Source: Candidatus Nitrosocosmicus sp. | Lineage (GTDB): Archaea; Thermoproteota; Nitrososphaeria; Nitrososphaerales; Nitrososphaeraceae | Direction of reading: 5' to 3' | Assembly (NCBI GenBank): GCA_031177355.1 | Contig: JAPSGR010000012.1 | Location: 1 to 49,632, forward strand | DNA: 49,632 nucleotides | Shown: in pieces, positions 37,539 to 46,454 of the stretch | Position numbering within the stretch: position 1 is the stretch's first letter | Layout of the letters: each line of letters starts with the position of its first letter | Made by a program: the position numbers and the translations under genes | The notes under the pieces: model-generated | Told to the model about the DNA's origin: nothing | Databases searched by the model: none | Seen by the model: only the letters and a program-made list of their open reading frames with translations

Positions 37539-37781
37539 ATGATTTATGAATGCCCGAGCAAACATGTTTGCTTTAGCAAAGATGAATTAAACAATTGTGG
37601 TATGAGGGGCTGCGACAAACAAACGGTCAAAATAAGTTTAGAGAATATCAAGTGGTTTTATAAGATCAATAAGAATGGACTTTGTATTAATAGAGATGAT
37701 TTACACTTGATACTTGAAGATTCTAATATGCCAAGAGATGTTAAAACCAAAATACAAAGTATATTTTATGGCAATATCTAA
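37539..37781 (+). CDS. Small protein with Cys-rich N-terminus
   Basis: The 80-residue protein has C5, C11, C20 and C25 within the first 25 residues (YECPSKHVCFSKDELNNCGM), enough for one metal site, followed by helical segments (ISLENIKWFYKIN; NRDDLHLILEDSNMPRDVKTKIQ). No named family. It is a plausible zinc-binding module plus helical bundle. The gene is 98 bp upstream of the SRPBCC gene in the same direction and may share a transcript with it. Confidence 0.6.
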   Translation: MIYECPSKHVCFSKDELNNCGMRGCDKQTVKISLENIKWFYKINKNGLCINRDDLHLILEDSNMPRDVKTKIQSIFYGNI

Positions 37782-37878
37782 ACATTTTAATAAATTCACA
37801 GAGGAATTTGGTTATATTATTAAATTTGAATTGGAAATGAGGAATCCATAAACGATAAGCCAATCTAAAGAGAATGTA

Positions 37879-38310
37879 TTGAAAGAGATTCACACTGAAA
37901 TCGATATTCAAGCTACATCTGAGAGAGTATGGGAAATACTCACAGATTTTAAGAATTTTCAACAATGGAATCCTTTTATTTATAAAATAGATGGAACTCC
38001 TTCTGTAGGGGCGAAAATCAAACTACATCTACGAACTCCTAAGGGTAAAAGTAGAACTTATCAACCCAGGATTACAAAGGTTAAACCCTTTAAAGAGATA
38101 CGTTGGTTAGGAAAATCACCTATACCTGGCATATTTGATGGAGAAAGAATCTTTATTTTAGAACCAATTGGAGCTAATCAAATCCGGTTTGTACACAGGG
38201 AGATTTTTACAGGACTTTTAGTTGATTTAGTAGGAAACCGTTTGGATAAGGATATGTATAGTAGTTTTAATTCTATGAACGAGGCATTAAAAAAAAGAGC
38301 TGAGCAATGA
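37879..38310 (+). CDS. SRPBCC-family lipid/ligand-binding protein
   Basis: The 143-residue protein starts with TTG; an in-frame TAA lies 27 nt upstream, so no longer version exists. The pattern IDIQATSERVWEILTDFKNF followed by WNPFIYKIDG, then strands to REIFTGLLVDL and a long C-terminal helix with FNSMNEALKKRAEQ, is the START-like polyketide-cyclase/SRPBCC fold in full length. These proteins bind hydrophobic ligands in a helix-grip cavity; some are enzymes, many unassigned. No catalytic residue set is evident, so only ligand binding can be suggested. Confidence 0.85.
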   Translation: MKEIHTEIDIQATSERVWEILTDFKNFQQWNPFIYKIDGTPSVGAKIKLHLRTPKGKSRTYQPRITKVKPFKEIRWLGKSPIPGIFDGERIFILEPIGANQIRFVHREIFTGLLVDLVGNRLDKDMYSSFNSMNEALKKRAEQ

Positions 38311-38597
38311 CATTTAGTCAAATTACTACAGTAGTTGGAGCCATAATAATTGAAGTCTAAAAAGATATGACTCTAAACGTATAGGATGGATTGCTTGAAA
38401 ATGACCAAAAAAACACAGGTTGTGATTAAAACGTAACCCGTAGAGAGTAAAATATACAAATGCAAATTGCCAATTATCTATCCTTAATAGTGATTATAAA
38501 ATACCGAATAATCCTGACGTTCTCAATTAAAAAAAATTCTATAAAACCATCCTTATATTTGAAGTCAAGAAATGGATTACAGATTAGTGACTTGATC

Positions 38598-38732
38598 TTA
38601 CTTCTTTTTAGGAGCCTTCTTGCTAGTTGAGGATGTTTTACTACCTTTACTTGATACTTTTTTCTTAGTTTCCTTCTCAGTTTTGACTGATTCTTTTTTA
38701 TCGTCCTTTGGGTTACCTTTTTTAGATACCAT
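38598..38732 (-). CDS. 44-residue Lys/Ser/Thr-rich basic protein
   Basis: The ATG at 38732 begins VSKKGNPKDDKKES and the chain continues with many Lys, Ser and Thr to end SKKAPKKK. This frame has the composition of a disordered DNA- or RNA-binding tail (histone-H1-like). The overlapping 92-codon frame 38474-38752 is the same DNA read out of phase and is rejected as random Arg/Lys/Phe/Ile-rich sequence. A gtaaatag TATA-like element is centred about 26 nt upstream (about 38754-38762). Possible role: chromatin or nucleic-acid compaction, inferred from composition only. Confidence 0.65.
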   Translation of the reverse strand: MVSKKGNPKDDKKESVKTEKETKKKVSSKGSKTSSTSKKAPKKK

Positions 38733-39117
38733 TTAAAAGTTAAAGGAGACATACTATTTACAAAGTATTCTCAAATTTAATATAACAAACCATATATAGA
38801 ATACAATCAAAGAATTATCATCAAAATTCTGTTGAGCCAAATCTACTATTGAATAGATAATACAGTTATGAGAATAAAGAATTAAGGTTATTTCAAAAAA
38901 AATCAATGGATAGAATTACAATACTCAGGTAACAACATTATATTATTATGACCTTACGCATTCCTAGGATAATAGCATATAATTGAGATGACAACCACTA
39001 TGAAAATCTCTACGGAATGCGATTTACATATCTTATACCAATTCACAACAATGCATAGCAAAACATTTGAACTTACAAAATACGATCTATTTAATACACA
39101 GGTATAGAAATTTGGAT
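38733..39117. other. Intergenic, 385 bp
   Basis: Promoters of the flanking genes: the minus-strand TATA near 38757 and ttaatacaca (39091-39100) before 39118. A 39-codon plus frame (38988-39107) overlaps the second promoter and was not called. Confidence 0.35.
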
Positions 39118-39651
39118 ATGAAAGAAGAAACAGTCAAAAAAATAGTTTTAAAAACAATCAAAGACATTCATGAAAATCCATATGCAATCAAAGAAAATGA
39201 ATGTGCTGCATGTCATGTTCTCTTCACTTTGTCAAAGGAAATGAAATTAAATGAACAAGAATCATCAAATTTATTGTCAGAGGTACTGCTTTCTAACCCT
39301 GATCTTGATTCTTCCTTCATAGAGATGGTAGAATATATACATATGAAGAGAAGAATGATAGGAACTGCATTTGCAATAAAAACACGGGAGGCAAAGGACA
39401 AATATATCTCTTCGAATTTTAAAAATACATTATCAGAATTGCATTCGGATACTATTCGTTATGGATCAGATATCGTATTAAGGAGATTGCTATTGAGTAT
39501 GATTTCACTCGAAATAGCAAAAAATATAGGAATCGATCACCATGCAGCAACAGAAGAGGTTTACTATTTTATGAGAAAGAACGAATTGGAGACTGACAGA
39601 TACATATTAGAATTTTTAAATCATCTTTACCGGAGGATTAGGCGGGCATGA
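39118..39651 (+). CDS. All-helical protein of unknown function
   Basis: The 177-residue protein starts at ATG 39118 (MKEETVKKIVLKTI); a longer TTG-initiated frame from 39067 would overlap the TATA-like ttaatacaca. It is helix-rich throughout, with repeated 'hydrophobic-x-x-hydrophobic' helices: ENECAACHVLFTLSKEMKLN, SDIVLRRLLLSMISLEIAKN and HHAATEEVYYFMRKNELETD. C30 and C33 in CAAC may be structural. No named family, signal peptide or membrane segment. The composition is typical of soluble chromosomal proteins. Function unknown. Confidence 0.65.
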   Translation: MKEETVKKIVLKTIKDIHENPYAIKENECAACHVLFTLSKEMKLNEQESSNLLSEVLLSNPDLDSSFIEMVEYIHMKRRMIGTAFAIKTREAKDKYISSNFKNTLSELHSDTIRYGSDIVLRRLLLSMISLEIAKNIGIDHHAATEEVYYFMRKNELETDRYILEFLNHLYRRIRRA

Positions 39652-39886
39652 GTGATGCTAGTGCATGAACTTTGAACATCGTTTGTGGTAAAATAAGTAT
39701 ATCTCAATATATGCATAAGATATATCACCCATATTCAATTTTATCAACACAATAGTTAAAAAAATGGTAATGGAAAATATACTATGGTTTGAAAAAGATA
39801 ATCTTTTTAAATAATTTTCCCATGGCATGTAAGATTGTTTATAGAGTAGTGTTTAAAACTGCATTTCAATATTAAAGATAAAAAAA

Positions 39887-40009
39887 TTAGGCAGGTATTG
39901 GTCTTTCTTCTGACTTTTCTGACTCGGATAGGTGTTGAAGCAATTTCTTTTCTCTTTCTATTGCTTTCTTCTGTTCTTCTTTCTGAGATATCTCATATTC
40001 AAAGCACAT
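39887..40009 (-). CDS. 40-residue charged helical peptide
   Basis: The likely ORF begins at ATG 40009 (MCFEYEISQKEEQKKAIERE) and ends SERPIPA-like. A TATA box (ttatatata-type, about 40034-40047, minus strand) is about 25-38 nt upstream and lies inside the longer frame that begins at 40108, so the shorter one is preferred. It is a single amphipathic Glu/Lys-rich helix with a Cys at position 2. Similar tiny charged proteins are common in ammonia-oxidising archaea. No function can be given. Confidence 0.5.
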   Translation of the reverse strand: MCFEYEISQKEEQKKAIEREKKLLQHLSESEKSEERPIPA

Positions 40010-40313
40010 GATATAAGATAATGAACATAATTTAAATAATATATATAAAAAAAAAGAAAACGTTTTTCGTGTCATCCTCCCTTCCGTAATGAACATCCAT
40101 GTTATCAACGAACTGCATTGTAATTAGGACGTTTTCGTTTATTGAGTAGGTAACTTCACAAACCCTGTCGACAATAGCAATAATTTTATAAGTATATAAA
40201 ATTTATAAGATCAAATACAATAATCTGAATGAACTCAATCAAAAATTATTAAATTTACTAGATTTATTTAAATTCAACCTATCATTTATATATTTTCAAT
40301 ACGCATATGTAGT
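40010..40313. other. Intergenic, 304 bp
   Basis: Divergent promoters of the flanking genes; a very A/T-rich patch at 40030-40055 is the minus-strand TATA region. No other feature was recognised. Confidence 0.4.
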
Positions 40314-40913
40314 ATGTCATCAGAAAGAGAATTTAATGAAAGCCCAAAGCATTTTATGGTATTAGATGCGATTGCCAGAGGTATGAAAAAAATAAGTAGT
40401 ATAGCTAAAGTTACCAAATTATCAAAAGACGAAGTGGAGTTAATTGTTAACGATTTGAGAACTCAAAAACTGATAAATGTGAATGAAAAAAGAGGTTTTT
40501 TTGGCAATAAAAAAATTGAACTTTATATGACGGATACAGGATCCAGAATATTAGAGACTAAAAAGGTAGAATTATCTAACAAAGCTCAGCGGCTTCAGCA
40601 GCTTTATCAAAGTGGAGATAGAGAACAAACGCAGAGGTATATGGAAGATAACAGGATGTGGATGCCAATGATGTTGTTTTCTGGGATAATGAGTATGGTA
40701 ATGTTTGCAGGTATGATGTCATTTATGGGAATGGCAATGAACCCCGCGGAAAGTGCTCAAACTGAAGGACAAGTAGATGAATCAGGAGGGTCAGCATCTG
40801 AAGATACAGGTGCAGCAACAGATTCGGGTGCAGCTGACACGGGTGACACAGGTGGTTTTAGCGATATGGATGCTGGAGGTGGTATGGATACAGGAGGTTT
40901 TGACTCCTTTTAA
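40314..40913 (+). CDS. Membrane-anchored winged-helix protein with acidic Gly tail
   Basis: The 199-residue protein has three parts. Residues 10-85 are a winged-helix DNA-binding-like domain (HFMVLDAIARGMKKISSIAK; then DEVELIVNDLRTQKLINV; wing GFFGNKKIELYMTDTG). Residues 86-114 are a charged coiled-coil-like linker. Residues about 115-142 form one Met-rich hydrophobic segment (MWMPMMLFSGIMSMVMFAG), with 14 Met in about 28 residues. The last 55 residues are Gly/Ser/Asp/Thr-rich and net acidic with no Lys or Arg. The layout is that of a one-component membrane-bound regulator, in which the tail sits outside and the wHTH inside. The Met-rich segment could sense copper or oxidants; this is inference. 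Confidence 0.72.
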   Translation: MSSEREFNESPKHFMVLDAIARGMKKISSIAKVTKLSKDEVELIVNDLRTQKLINVNEKRGFFGNKKIELYMTDTGSRILETKKVELSNKAQRLQQLYQSGDREQTQRYMEDNRMWMPMMLFSGIMSMVMFAGMMSFMGMAMNPAESAQTEGQVDESGGSASEDTGAATDSGAADTGDTGGFSDMDAGGGMDTGGFDSF

Positions 40914-41133
40914 TGCTGTTACAAATAGTATTATATAATCAACATTAATGAAGCAAATCACTATATTTAAAATGGAATCACCGCAATTTGTAAAATATGC
41001 TCCTACCGTGGGATAATAATGTGCTATTAACCCTAAACTATTTTGTAATTAGTCTAATACTTGTGATTATCTTTGATGACATAGTAATAAATTAATGTAT
41101 TTATACTCTGAAATCCTCTTTCATATTTATCAA

Positions 41134-41673
41134 ATGCCCATCCGTAAAAAAACGAAAATTAGTGACATTATGACTAAAAAACTTGAAACAATAGGATCTT
41201 CTTCTTCCGCCCAGGATGTGGCAATTAAGATGAGGGATAAGCAGGTTAGTTCTATCCTCGTGATGGATGAGAGATACGGTATCCCTCTAGGAATTGTTAC
41301 TGAACGAGATTTAGCAAGAAAAGTATGTGTTACTGATAAGAACAGTACTCAATTATTAGCCAGCAAGGTAATGTCATTTCCTCTTATTAAAGTCAACGCA
41401 GACGTATCCACTTTAGAAGCAGCAGATTTGATGTTGAAAAACAGAGTTAGGCATTTACTAGTTGTTTCTACCGAGACTAGTCAAGACAAAGATGAAAATG
41501 ATTTCAACGAAGATAAAGATTTGATAAAACCGGTCGGAATAATAACTCCTATGGACTTTATCAGGTATAATCTAATGGCTCCTACCGATGTGAGTTTAAG
41601 CAAAGATAGTGAAGAAGATAGCGAGACAGAGCGTATATTAGAATATTATAAAAATGACTCTAATTTTGATTAA
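41134..41673 (+). CDS. CBS-domain-pair protein
   Basis: The 179-residue protein starts at ATG 41134 (MPIRKKTKISDIMTKKL); a 13-residue longer frame from 41095 overlaps a TATA-like tatttatact and is not preferred. CBS1 spans IMTKKLETIGSSSSAQDVAI to GIVTERDLARKV, CBS2 spans VMSFPLIKVNADVSTLEAAD to VGIITPMDFIRY. Between the final two strands of CBS2 is an acidic insertion (DKDENDFNEDKD), and the tail is acidic. CBS pairs sense AMP, ATP or S-adenosylmethionine and normally regulate a partner; no fused effector is present. Confidence 0.88.
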   Translation: MPIRKKTKISDIMTKKLETIGSSSSAQDVAIKMRDKQVSSILVMDERYGIPLGIVTERDLARKVCVTDKNSTQLLASKVMSFPLIKVNADVSTLEAADLMLKNRVRHLLVVSTETSQDKDENDFNEDKDLIKPVGIITPMDFIRYNLMAPTDVSLSKDSEEDSETERILEYYKNDSNFD

Positions 41674-41870
41674 TGAATTAATTTGACCAGATGGCTCATC
41701 TATCAAATCGTATTAATCAAGTTTACATCAAAAATTTAATAATTGGATCTCAGATTAGCGATGTACAATAAAGGCCGATAACATAATGTTTGCTTACAAG
41801 AAAAAGTTTTTAGTTCTCAATAATACCATTAGAGACTTGGGTGTAAATTTAATTTAATATATACAAACCT

Positions 41871-43088
41871 TTGAATTACATTGTAATTATTTTGATTATA
41901 TTTCTATTCTCATTCGTGAGCAAAGATTACGTTAATGTTTCGTTTGCCCCGTCTCCATCATTTGAACTTCAAGAACTCATAAATGAAAATCGCAAATGGG
42001 TTCAAACCTATGGCAGCAGTAGTACCAATCTAAAAACAAGTTATACCGATATCCTTTCTGTTAACTACATTAGCGATGGACAGACTCTAAATGCTACGCT
42101 TTGGTTGTATTCGGGTTTCAACTATTCTTCGGCTGCTGCATCACCTGCTAACCCTAACGATAATCAATCTTCTGCAAAGCTTAGTTATGGAATGCTAATT
42201 GATGCCGATGCGAATACCAAAACAGGATACAATGGTGCAGATTATGATTTCTATGCAGAGCTATTAGGTGGAAATCTAAATGCATATCTTTACCAGTTAT
42301 CGTCAACAGGAGGCTATAAGTTAGTAGGATCGGAAACAAATCTTAACCTATCTCATACCGAGTCACCAGTAGGCCCTGGATATGTTAATATAGATTTGGA
42401 TCTGAGTTCAATAAACTTCCCCAGTGAATACAATTTATTATTTTACACTGCAGAGTCCTTTGGATCCAATGAAGTCAGGCAATTTACCAATTGGGTGACC
42501 GTTCCCCCACCGAATCTAGAAATCTCTACATCCCCAAGTGATATAACAATAAGACAAGGGGAAGAACAGTTAGTACCAGCTAGAATAAAATCTACATCTG
42601 GTTTTTCTAATGATGTAATTAATATTACATTAGGTGTTACAAATAATTTTAACAATAAATTTAACGACTATATCATTGGATCGGCGTTTAATTCAAGTGA
42701 ATTCGATGTACACATACAAAGAAATCAACCACCTTTAATAAAAATAGCCGTTCCTCAAGAAACCCCTCTAGGTATTTATACAATACCTTTGATCGTAACA
42801 ATAAGAGAACCATCTATGGCGACAACCACAAAGCCAACATTCAATGCTCCGCTAGGTGGAACGGTAGATCCTAGATTTGAACTATCCAAAAAATATCCAA
42901 CAGTTGGTTATCTAACAAAGCCAATAAATTTGACTGTTACGGTAATTCCACCCAAGGGTATTGAAGATCAATTTAAAGACTTTTGGTCTACATATGGACA
43001 ATTTATAGGTATTTTTGCAGGAGCGTTTGTTGGTGCATTTGCTAAACAAATGTTTGACAAAGCAAAGAAAAGAAAAGAGAACGAGTAA
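41871..43088 (+). CDS. Large exoprotein with beta-domains and C-terminal membrane anchor
   Basis: The 405-residue protein starts at TTG (41871) with a signal sequence (VIILIIFLFSFVS). The mature part has a first beta-domain (about 50-210: LSYGMLIDADANTKTGYNGA ... DFYAELLGG) resembling DOMON/lectin-like domains, with possible calcium- or ligand-binding Asp/Asn loops. A second Ig-like domain follows (about 215-350; PSDITIRQGEEQLVPARIKS). A C-terminal transmembrane helix (FIGIFAGAFVGAFA) ends in a basic cytoplasmic tail. There is no Cys. The TATA box (aatttaatatatac, about 41851-41864) sits close, so initiation slightly downstream is possible. It is a surface protein of unknown role. Confidence 0.78.
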   Translation: MNYIVIILIIFLFSFVSKDYVNVSFAPSPSFELQELINENRKWVQTYGSSSTNLKTSYTDILSVNYISDGQTLNATLWLYSGFNYSSAAASPANPNDNQSSAKLSYGMLIDADANTKTGYNGADYDFYAELLGGNLNAYLYQLSSTGGYKLVGSETNLNLSHTESPVGPGYVNIDLDLSSINFPSEYNLLFYTAESFGSNEVRQFTNWVTVPPPNLEISTSPSDITIRQGEEQLVPARIKSTSGFSNDVINITLGVTNNFNNKFNDYIIGSAFNSSEFDVHIQRNQPPLIKIAVPQETPLGIYTIPLIVTIREPSMATTTKPTFNAPLGGTVDPRFELSKKYPTVGYLTKPINLTVTVIPPKGIEDQFKDFWSTYGQFIGIFAGAFVGAFAKQMFDKAKKRKENE

Positions 43089-43406
43089 GTAAATACCGTG
43101 CTGCAGAACAATATAAAGCATATGCATCCATTAATTCCAAACTATCTTTTGTAATTTATTTAAAAGAAACATTGACAAAACCTTGTACATATACAGCATT
43201 AAGCAATAAGAGTGTCAGACAAGAGAATTTTGAATCATCCTACAATTTTATAAGTTTACCTCAAACTAGGGCTTAATCATATGGGAGTTCAGCTATTTAG
43301 TTATCTCAATTTCCTGTCATTTATGCATCATCATCTGTTATTTTTCGTCTTAATGAATTCTGTTGAGACAATGCCCATCATATAGTAAATTAAATCCTGC
43401 CTAATC
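43089..43406. other. Intergenic, 318 bp, with a possible small ORF
   Basis: A 34-codon plus-strand frame with a TTG start (43172-43276, begins MTKPCTYTALSNKSV) is protein-like, but its promoter is weak. It was not called. No terminator was recognised. Confidence 0.35.
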
Positions 43407-43721
43407 CTAATCGAAAAGAACAAGTACATCATTATTCTCGATTTTGGTCTTGTAAGTATTTAGAGGCATCTCTGCGGGCGGATTTTGAGGTATCCCGTCT
43501 TTTAAATTAAATGCAGACAAGTGTAATGGACATGTTACAGTTTTTTCCTCTTCATTTAAGATTCCTTCAGACAGATCAGCATAGGCGTGAGTACATATTC
43601 GATCAGTTGCAAAGATATGATCACCTGTTTTTACTATCAGAATTTCTTTACTGTTATAGTCAAATGAGAATATATTGTTATTATCTAATGAATTTAGGTC
43701 ACAGACTTTTATCCATGTCAT
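43407..43721 (-). CDS. Rieske [2Fe-2S] ferredoxin-like protein
   Basis: The 104-residue protein has both Rieske cluster motifs: ICTHAYADLSEG (C43, H45) and CPLHLSAFNLKDG (C64, H67), with the surrounding beta-sandwich (LIVKTGDHIFATD; LNTYKTKIENNDVLVLFD). Its length equals soluble Rieske ferredoxins of NirD/dioxygenase-ferredoxin type, without a transmembrane anchor. It would carry single electrons to an oxygenase or reductase; no partner is adjacent, so its role is open. It starts with a normal ATG at 43721, preceded on the minus strand by AT-rich promoter-like sequence. Confidence 0.92.
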   Translation of the reverse strand: MTWIKVCDLNSLDNNNIFSFDYNSKEILIVKTGDHIFATDRICTHAYADLSEGILNEEEKTVTCPLHLSAFNLKDGIPQNPPAEMPLNTYKTKIENNDVLVLFD

Positions 43722-44490
43722 ATTAGCAACTATACTTAAAAAAGCTCATATTTTGCTTTTTTGGGTAGATTTTAACCTTTTTTTATTTCGTTAAAATTTA
43801 CTAATATAGTACATATATGCTACTAAGAGATCTATACTTCTGTATAATTTTGTTCTTAACTTGCAATTATTTATTCACATTCTTCTTAATTTTAGACTAT
43901 TTTGTTCCAACTCTGCGAAGTAATGTATATGTTGTATTAAATAAAATTATGACTATTACTACAAGTAAATTGTCGTTTCCATTCTAATCAGTATATGATA
44001 CTTTAAAAGGTTTTGAATCTATGCTATAAATCGAACTTGAACCTCCATATTCTTTCGATTGTACACAGTGAAAATATTGAGGCAAGGAATTGATAATTAT
44101 AAGGTATTGTATACATGCAGGTATTAAAACACAATTAACTATGCAGTTTCTAATACTGAATTCATCTCGAGATCTTCAATTGCTATACAAACTGCCTCTA
44201 ATTTATCAAATTTAAACCCGAAATATATATTATATTCGTCTAAAGTTGACGTCAGGACAACACTTCACAGGTGACTGAACCGGTATGTCCATTTAAGATC
44301 CACACCGATGTGAACATTATCAATAAAGTTAGTAACATTATTTCTTGGATTATTAGTAAGTATAGGCTATTTGTATCAAGATTGTTTGTTATAGCAGATC
44401 AATTACGATTAATAAGTAAAAACAACAGACATTCCGTCTGTTGAAGAGGATAACTACATAGTCAATCCTTCAATTATGAAAATGGTAGAG
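43722..44490. other. Intergenic, 769 bp
   Basis: A 56-codon hydrophobic plus-strand frame (43817-43987, begins MLLRDLYFCIILFLTCNYLF) could be a small membrane protein but has no well-placed promoter and was not called. A ttgacgtcagg sequence (44246-44256) contains the TGACGTCA palindrome, also present at 22561. Confidence 0.35.
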
Positions 44491-44841
44491 TCAGTCTACT
44501 TTGTCTTTTGCCTTTCCGGCCACATCCTTAGTTGTGTCTACCACCTTGTCTTTGACATCCCCTAGTTTATCTGTGATACTGTCTAGAACTGATTCGCCTT
44601 GATTCTCCCTTTTTTGTTCAAAGTTTTTGAGTTCGGATCCAGTGCCTTGTAATATTATTTGTGCTCCATCATATGCTTCGACCTTGGACTTAGGAATTAT
44701 ATATATAGTTTCACTTGTCCCATCTTTTTCTACTATAATCGAGTCATCTTTTTCACCAATTATATTTCCAACAACTTGACGATCAGATAAAATTACACCT
44801 TTTTTTGATATGATCAATTCTGAGAAATCTATATCAGTCAT
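44491..44841 (-). CDS. PRC-barrel/DUF2171-like protein with LEA-like tail
   Basis: The 116-residue protein has an N-terminal beta-barrel of PRC/DUF2171 type (ISKKGVILSDRQVVGNIIG, then IIVEKDGTSETIYIIPKSKV). This is followed by a charged linker and an amphipathic C-terminal repeat (SITDKLGDVKDKVVDTTKDV then AGKAKDKVD), which has the 11-mer-like Ala/Lys/Asp pattern of LEA or CsbD stress proteins. PRC barrels often mediate protein interactions or RNA-processing. The tail suggests a stress or desiccation role, fitting soil archaea; both points are inference. It is monocistronic. Confidence 0.75.
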   Translation of the reverse strand: MTDIDFSELIISKKGVILSDRQVVGNIIGEKDDSIIVEKDGTSETIYIIPKSKVEAYDGAQIILQGTGSELKNFEQKRENQGESVLDSITDKLGDVKDKVVDTTKDVAGKAKDKVD

Positions 44842-45774
44842 ATTTTACCTTGGCTTGTAGAACTATAAAAAGATGTATATTTGTAAAGTTAAATTACTGT
44901 AAAATATTATTACTCACGTTTAACTATATTTTTAACTTCAATTGTGTCAATTAATAATGACTTTTAACACATTAAATAAAATCTTTGCAATGCTCAATTG
45001 CGTCCTTACTGAATTACGAATAAGGTTAAGTAACACTTATTGCGTACAGAGTCTGCAGATTTAATCAAGCATGTTTATAGTTATCCCGCAAAGTGAACAT
45101 AAAATGAACATGCAGAATGATAGTAAAAGGGAACATGATGTATTATTATATTCTGTGCATAATTGTTAAAACCTCTCATTCCAACTGCTTATGTTGCTTG
45201 AGTCAAGGGGAATTACAAGAGAACAAGCTGAAACTTGTAAAAGTAATTCATTAAGAGCCCGTCAGTAGAATAAGAAATAAAAGTCTTAACTCATTAAAAT
45301 TTTATAAAGAGATAATTAGCAATTTAGCAAACTTCGTAACAAAATACCAAACGAGGTATTTGGTGATTTTATGATTTTTTGCTTTGGCAAATTAAGAATT
45401 CTAAAACTATGTTAGGATTTAAGTGAGATAAATGATATAATGCTGTTCTCATTATTTTAGCAATAACACACTTTATGTGGAAGCCTGAGGTTTCATCATC
45501 TTTGAACAAAGTGTTACCCAAATGGCTAATTAGATTTAACAAGAGTAGATTGCCATGAGTGTATTAGACTGGTAAGGCCGTACCAGAGCCTATAGGAGGA
45601 GGATTGGAAGAATTCAAGTCAATGGTTCAATTCAATAAATAGGTCTCAATTATTAATTTAAAATAACAGGAAAAAATTCTATATTATATGATATAATCCA
45701 TTAATTACAGTATCTTTTTTACTTATTATTGGTGCTGTTTAAATTTGTATAAAGGTTAGCTCCATTTCAACTGC
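44842..45774. other. Intergenic, 933 bp, with a degraded frame
   Basis: One minus-free plus-strand frame from 45475 to 45642 reads protein-like before and after two internal stops (MWKPEVSSSLNKVLPKWLIR ... GKAVPEPIGGGLEEFKSM), as expected for a decaying gene. A micro-ORF at 45191 (MLLESRGITREQAETCKS) is also seen. Neither was assigned. A small hairpin, tggta/tacca, lies near 45573-45588. Confidence 0.35.
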
Positions 45775-46008
45775 TTAACTGTCATAAATTGGCTCTCCAT
45801 TATAGGACTTGCAATTGGGACATTGTAGTACGACGTCGTGATAATTATAAACCATTATATTTTCCGCTAACACAAATCCACAACAGCCACAAACATGTGA
45901 CTCTAATTCTACTCCTCTGATTAAGACATCTTTATCATCTATTGCAAAAATTGTTTTTTGCTCTAAATTTGGCTTAGGTATCACATGGAGTTTAATTATT
46001 TTGGTCAT
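45775..46008 (-). CDS. Small zinc-ribbon-like protein
   Basis: The 77-residue protein has two Cys groups, C40/C42/C43 (HVCGCCGFVLAEN) and C63/C66 (LQCPNCKSYNGE), spaced as a zinc ribbon, after an N-terminal beta-hairpin (IIKLHVIPKP; AIDDKDVLIRG). Normal starts and composition. The CPNCxSYN knuckle is common in small archaeal RNA- or protein-binding ribbons. No family was assigned and no operon partner is present. Confidence 0.68.
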   Translation of the reverse strand: MTKIIKLHVIPKPNLEQKTIFAIDDKDVLIRGVELESHVCGCCGFVLAENIMVYNYHDVVLQCPNCKSYNGEPIYDS

Positions 46009-46454
46009 ATGACATTCGTTTGCATTATCGTATTTAAGACGTCCTTATTCTTTTTATAAAGAAAGATAATCAAACAATACTACTTTGAAAATAAGGTTAT
46101 GCCCGGACATTTATAAAAGCAAAATTCTATGATTAATAAAATATATGGACAACCACAATAAATAAAGAAAAAACTTTTGGATGTATTTAATTATTGAAAG
46201 GACTTGTGAAGATATATTTATTCGAGGCTTGAACCACAAGCTAATAATAAGATTTGTCATCTGGAAGAATCTTCATTCAAAACAGTTTCAAAATAATATT
46301 TTGATAAATCCAAGTATTTATTAGCAATAATTATTAATAAATCATCATCTCTTAATTAAACAACACGTAGAGTTACCATATATTGAATCCAGTTTTTATC
46401 AATAGAACAATATTTTAGTGGGCCATATATCTAATTGATGTTGTTTATTTAATC
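46009..46454. other. Intergenic, 446 bp
   Basis: Divergent upstream regions of the flanking genes. AT-rich; no ORF, repeat or RNA was recognised. Confidence 0.4.

Noticed and set aside
38474-38752. 92-codon minus-strand frame
   Set aside because: It overlaps the Lys-rich ORF 38598-38732 in another phase. The out-of-phase reading is random Arg/Lys/Phe/Ile-rich, while the shorter frame has coherent composition and a promoter.
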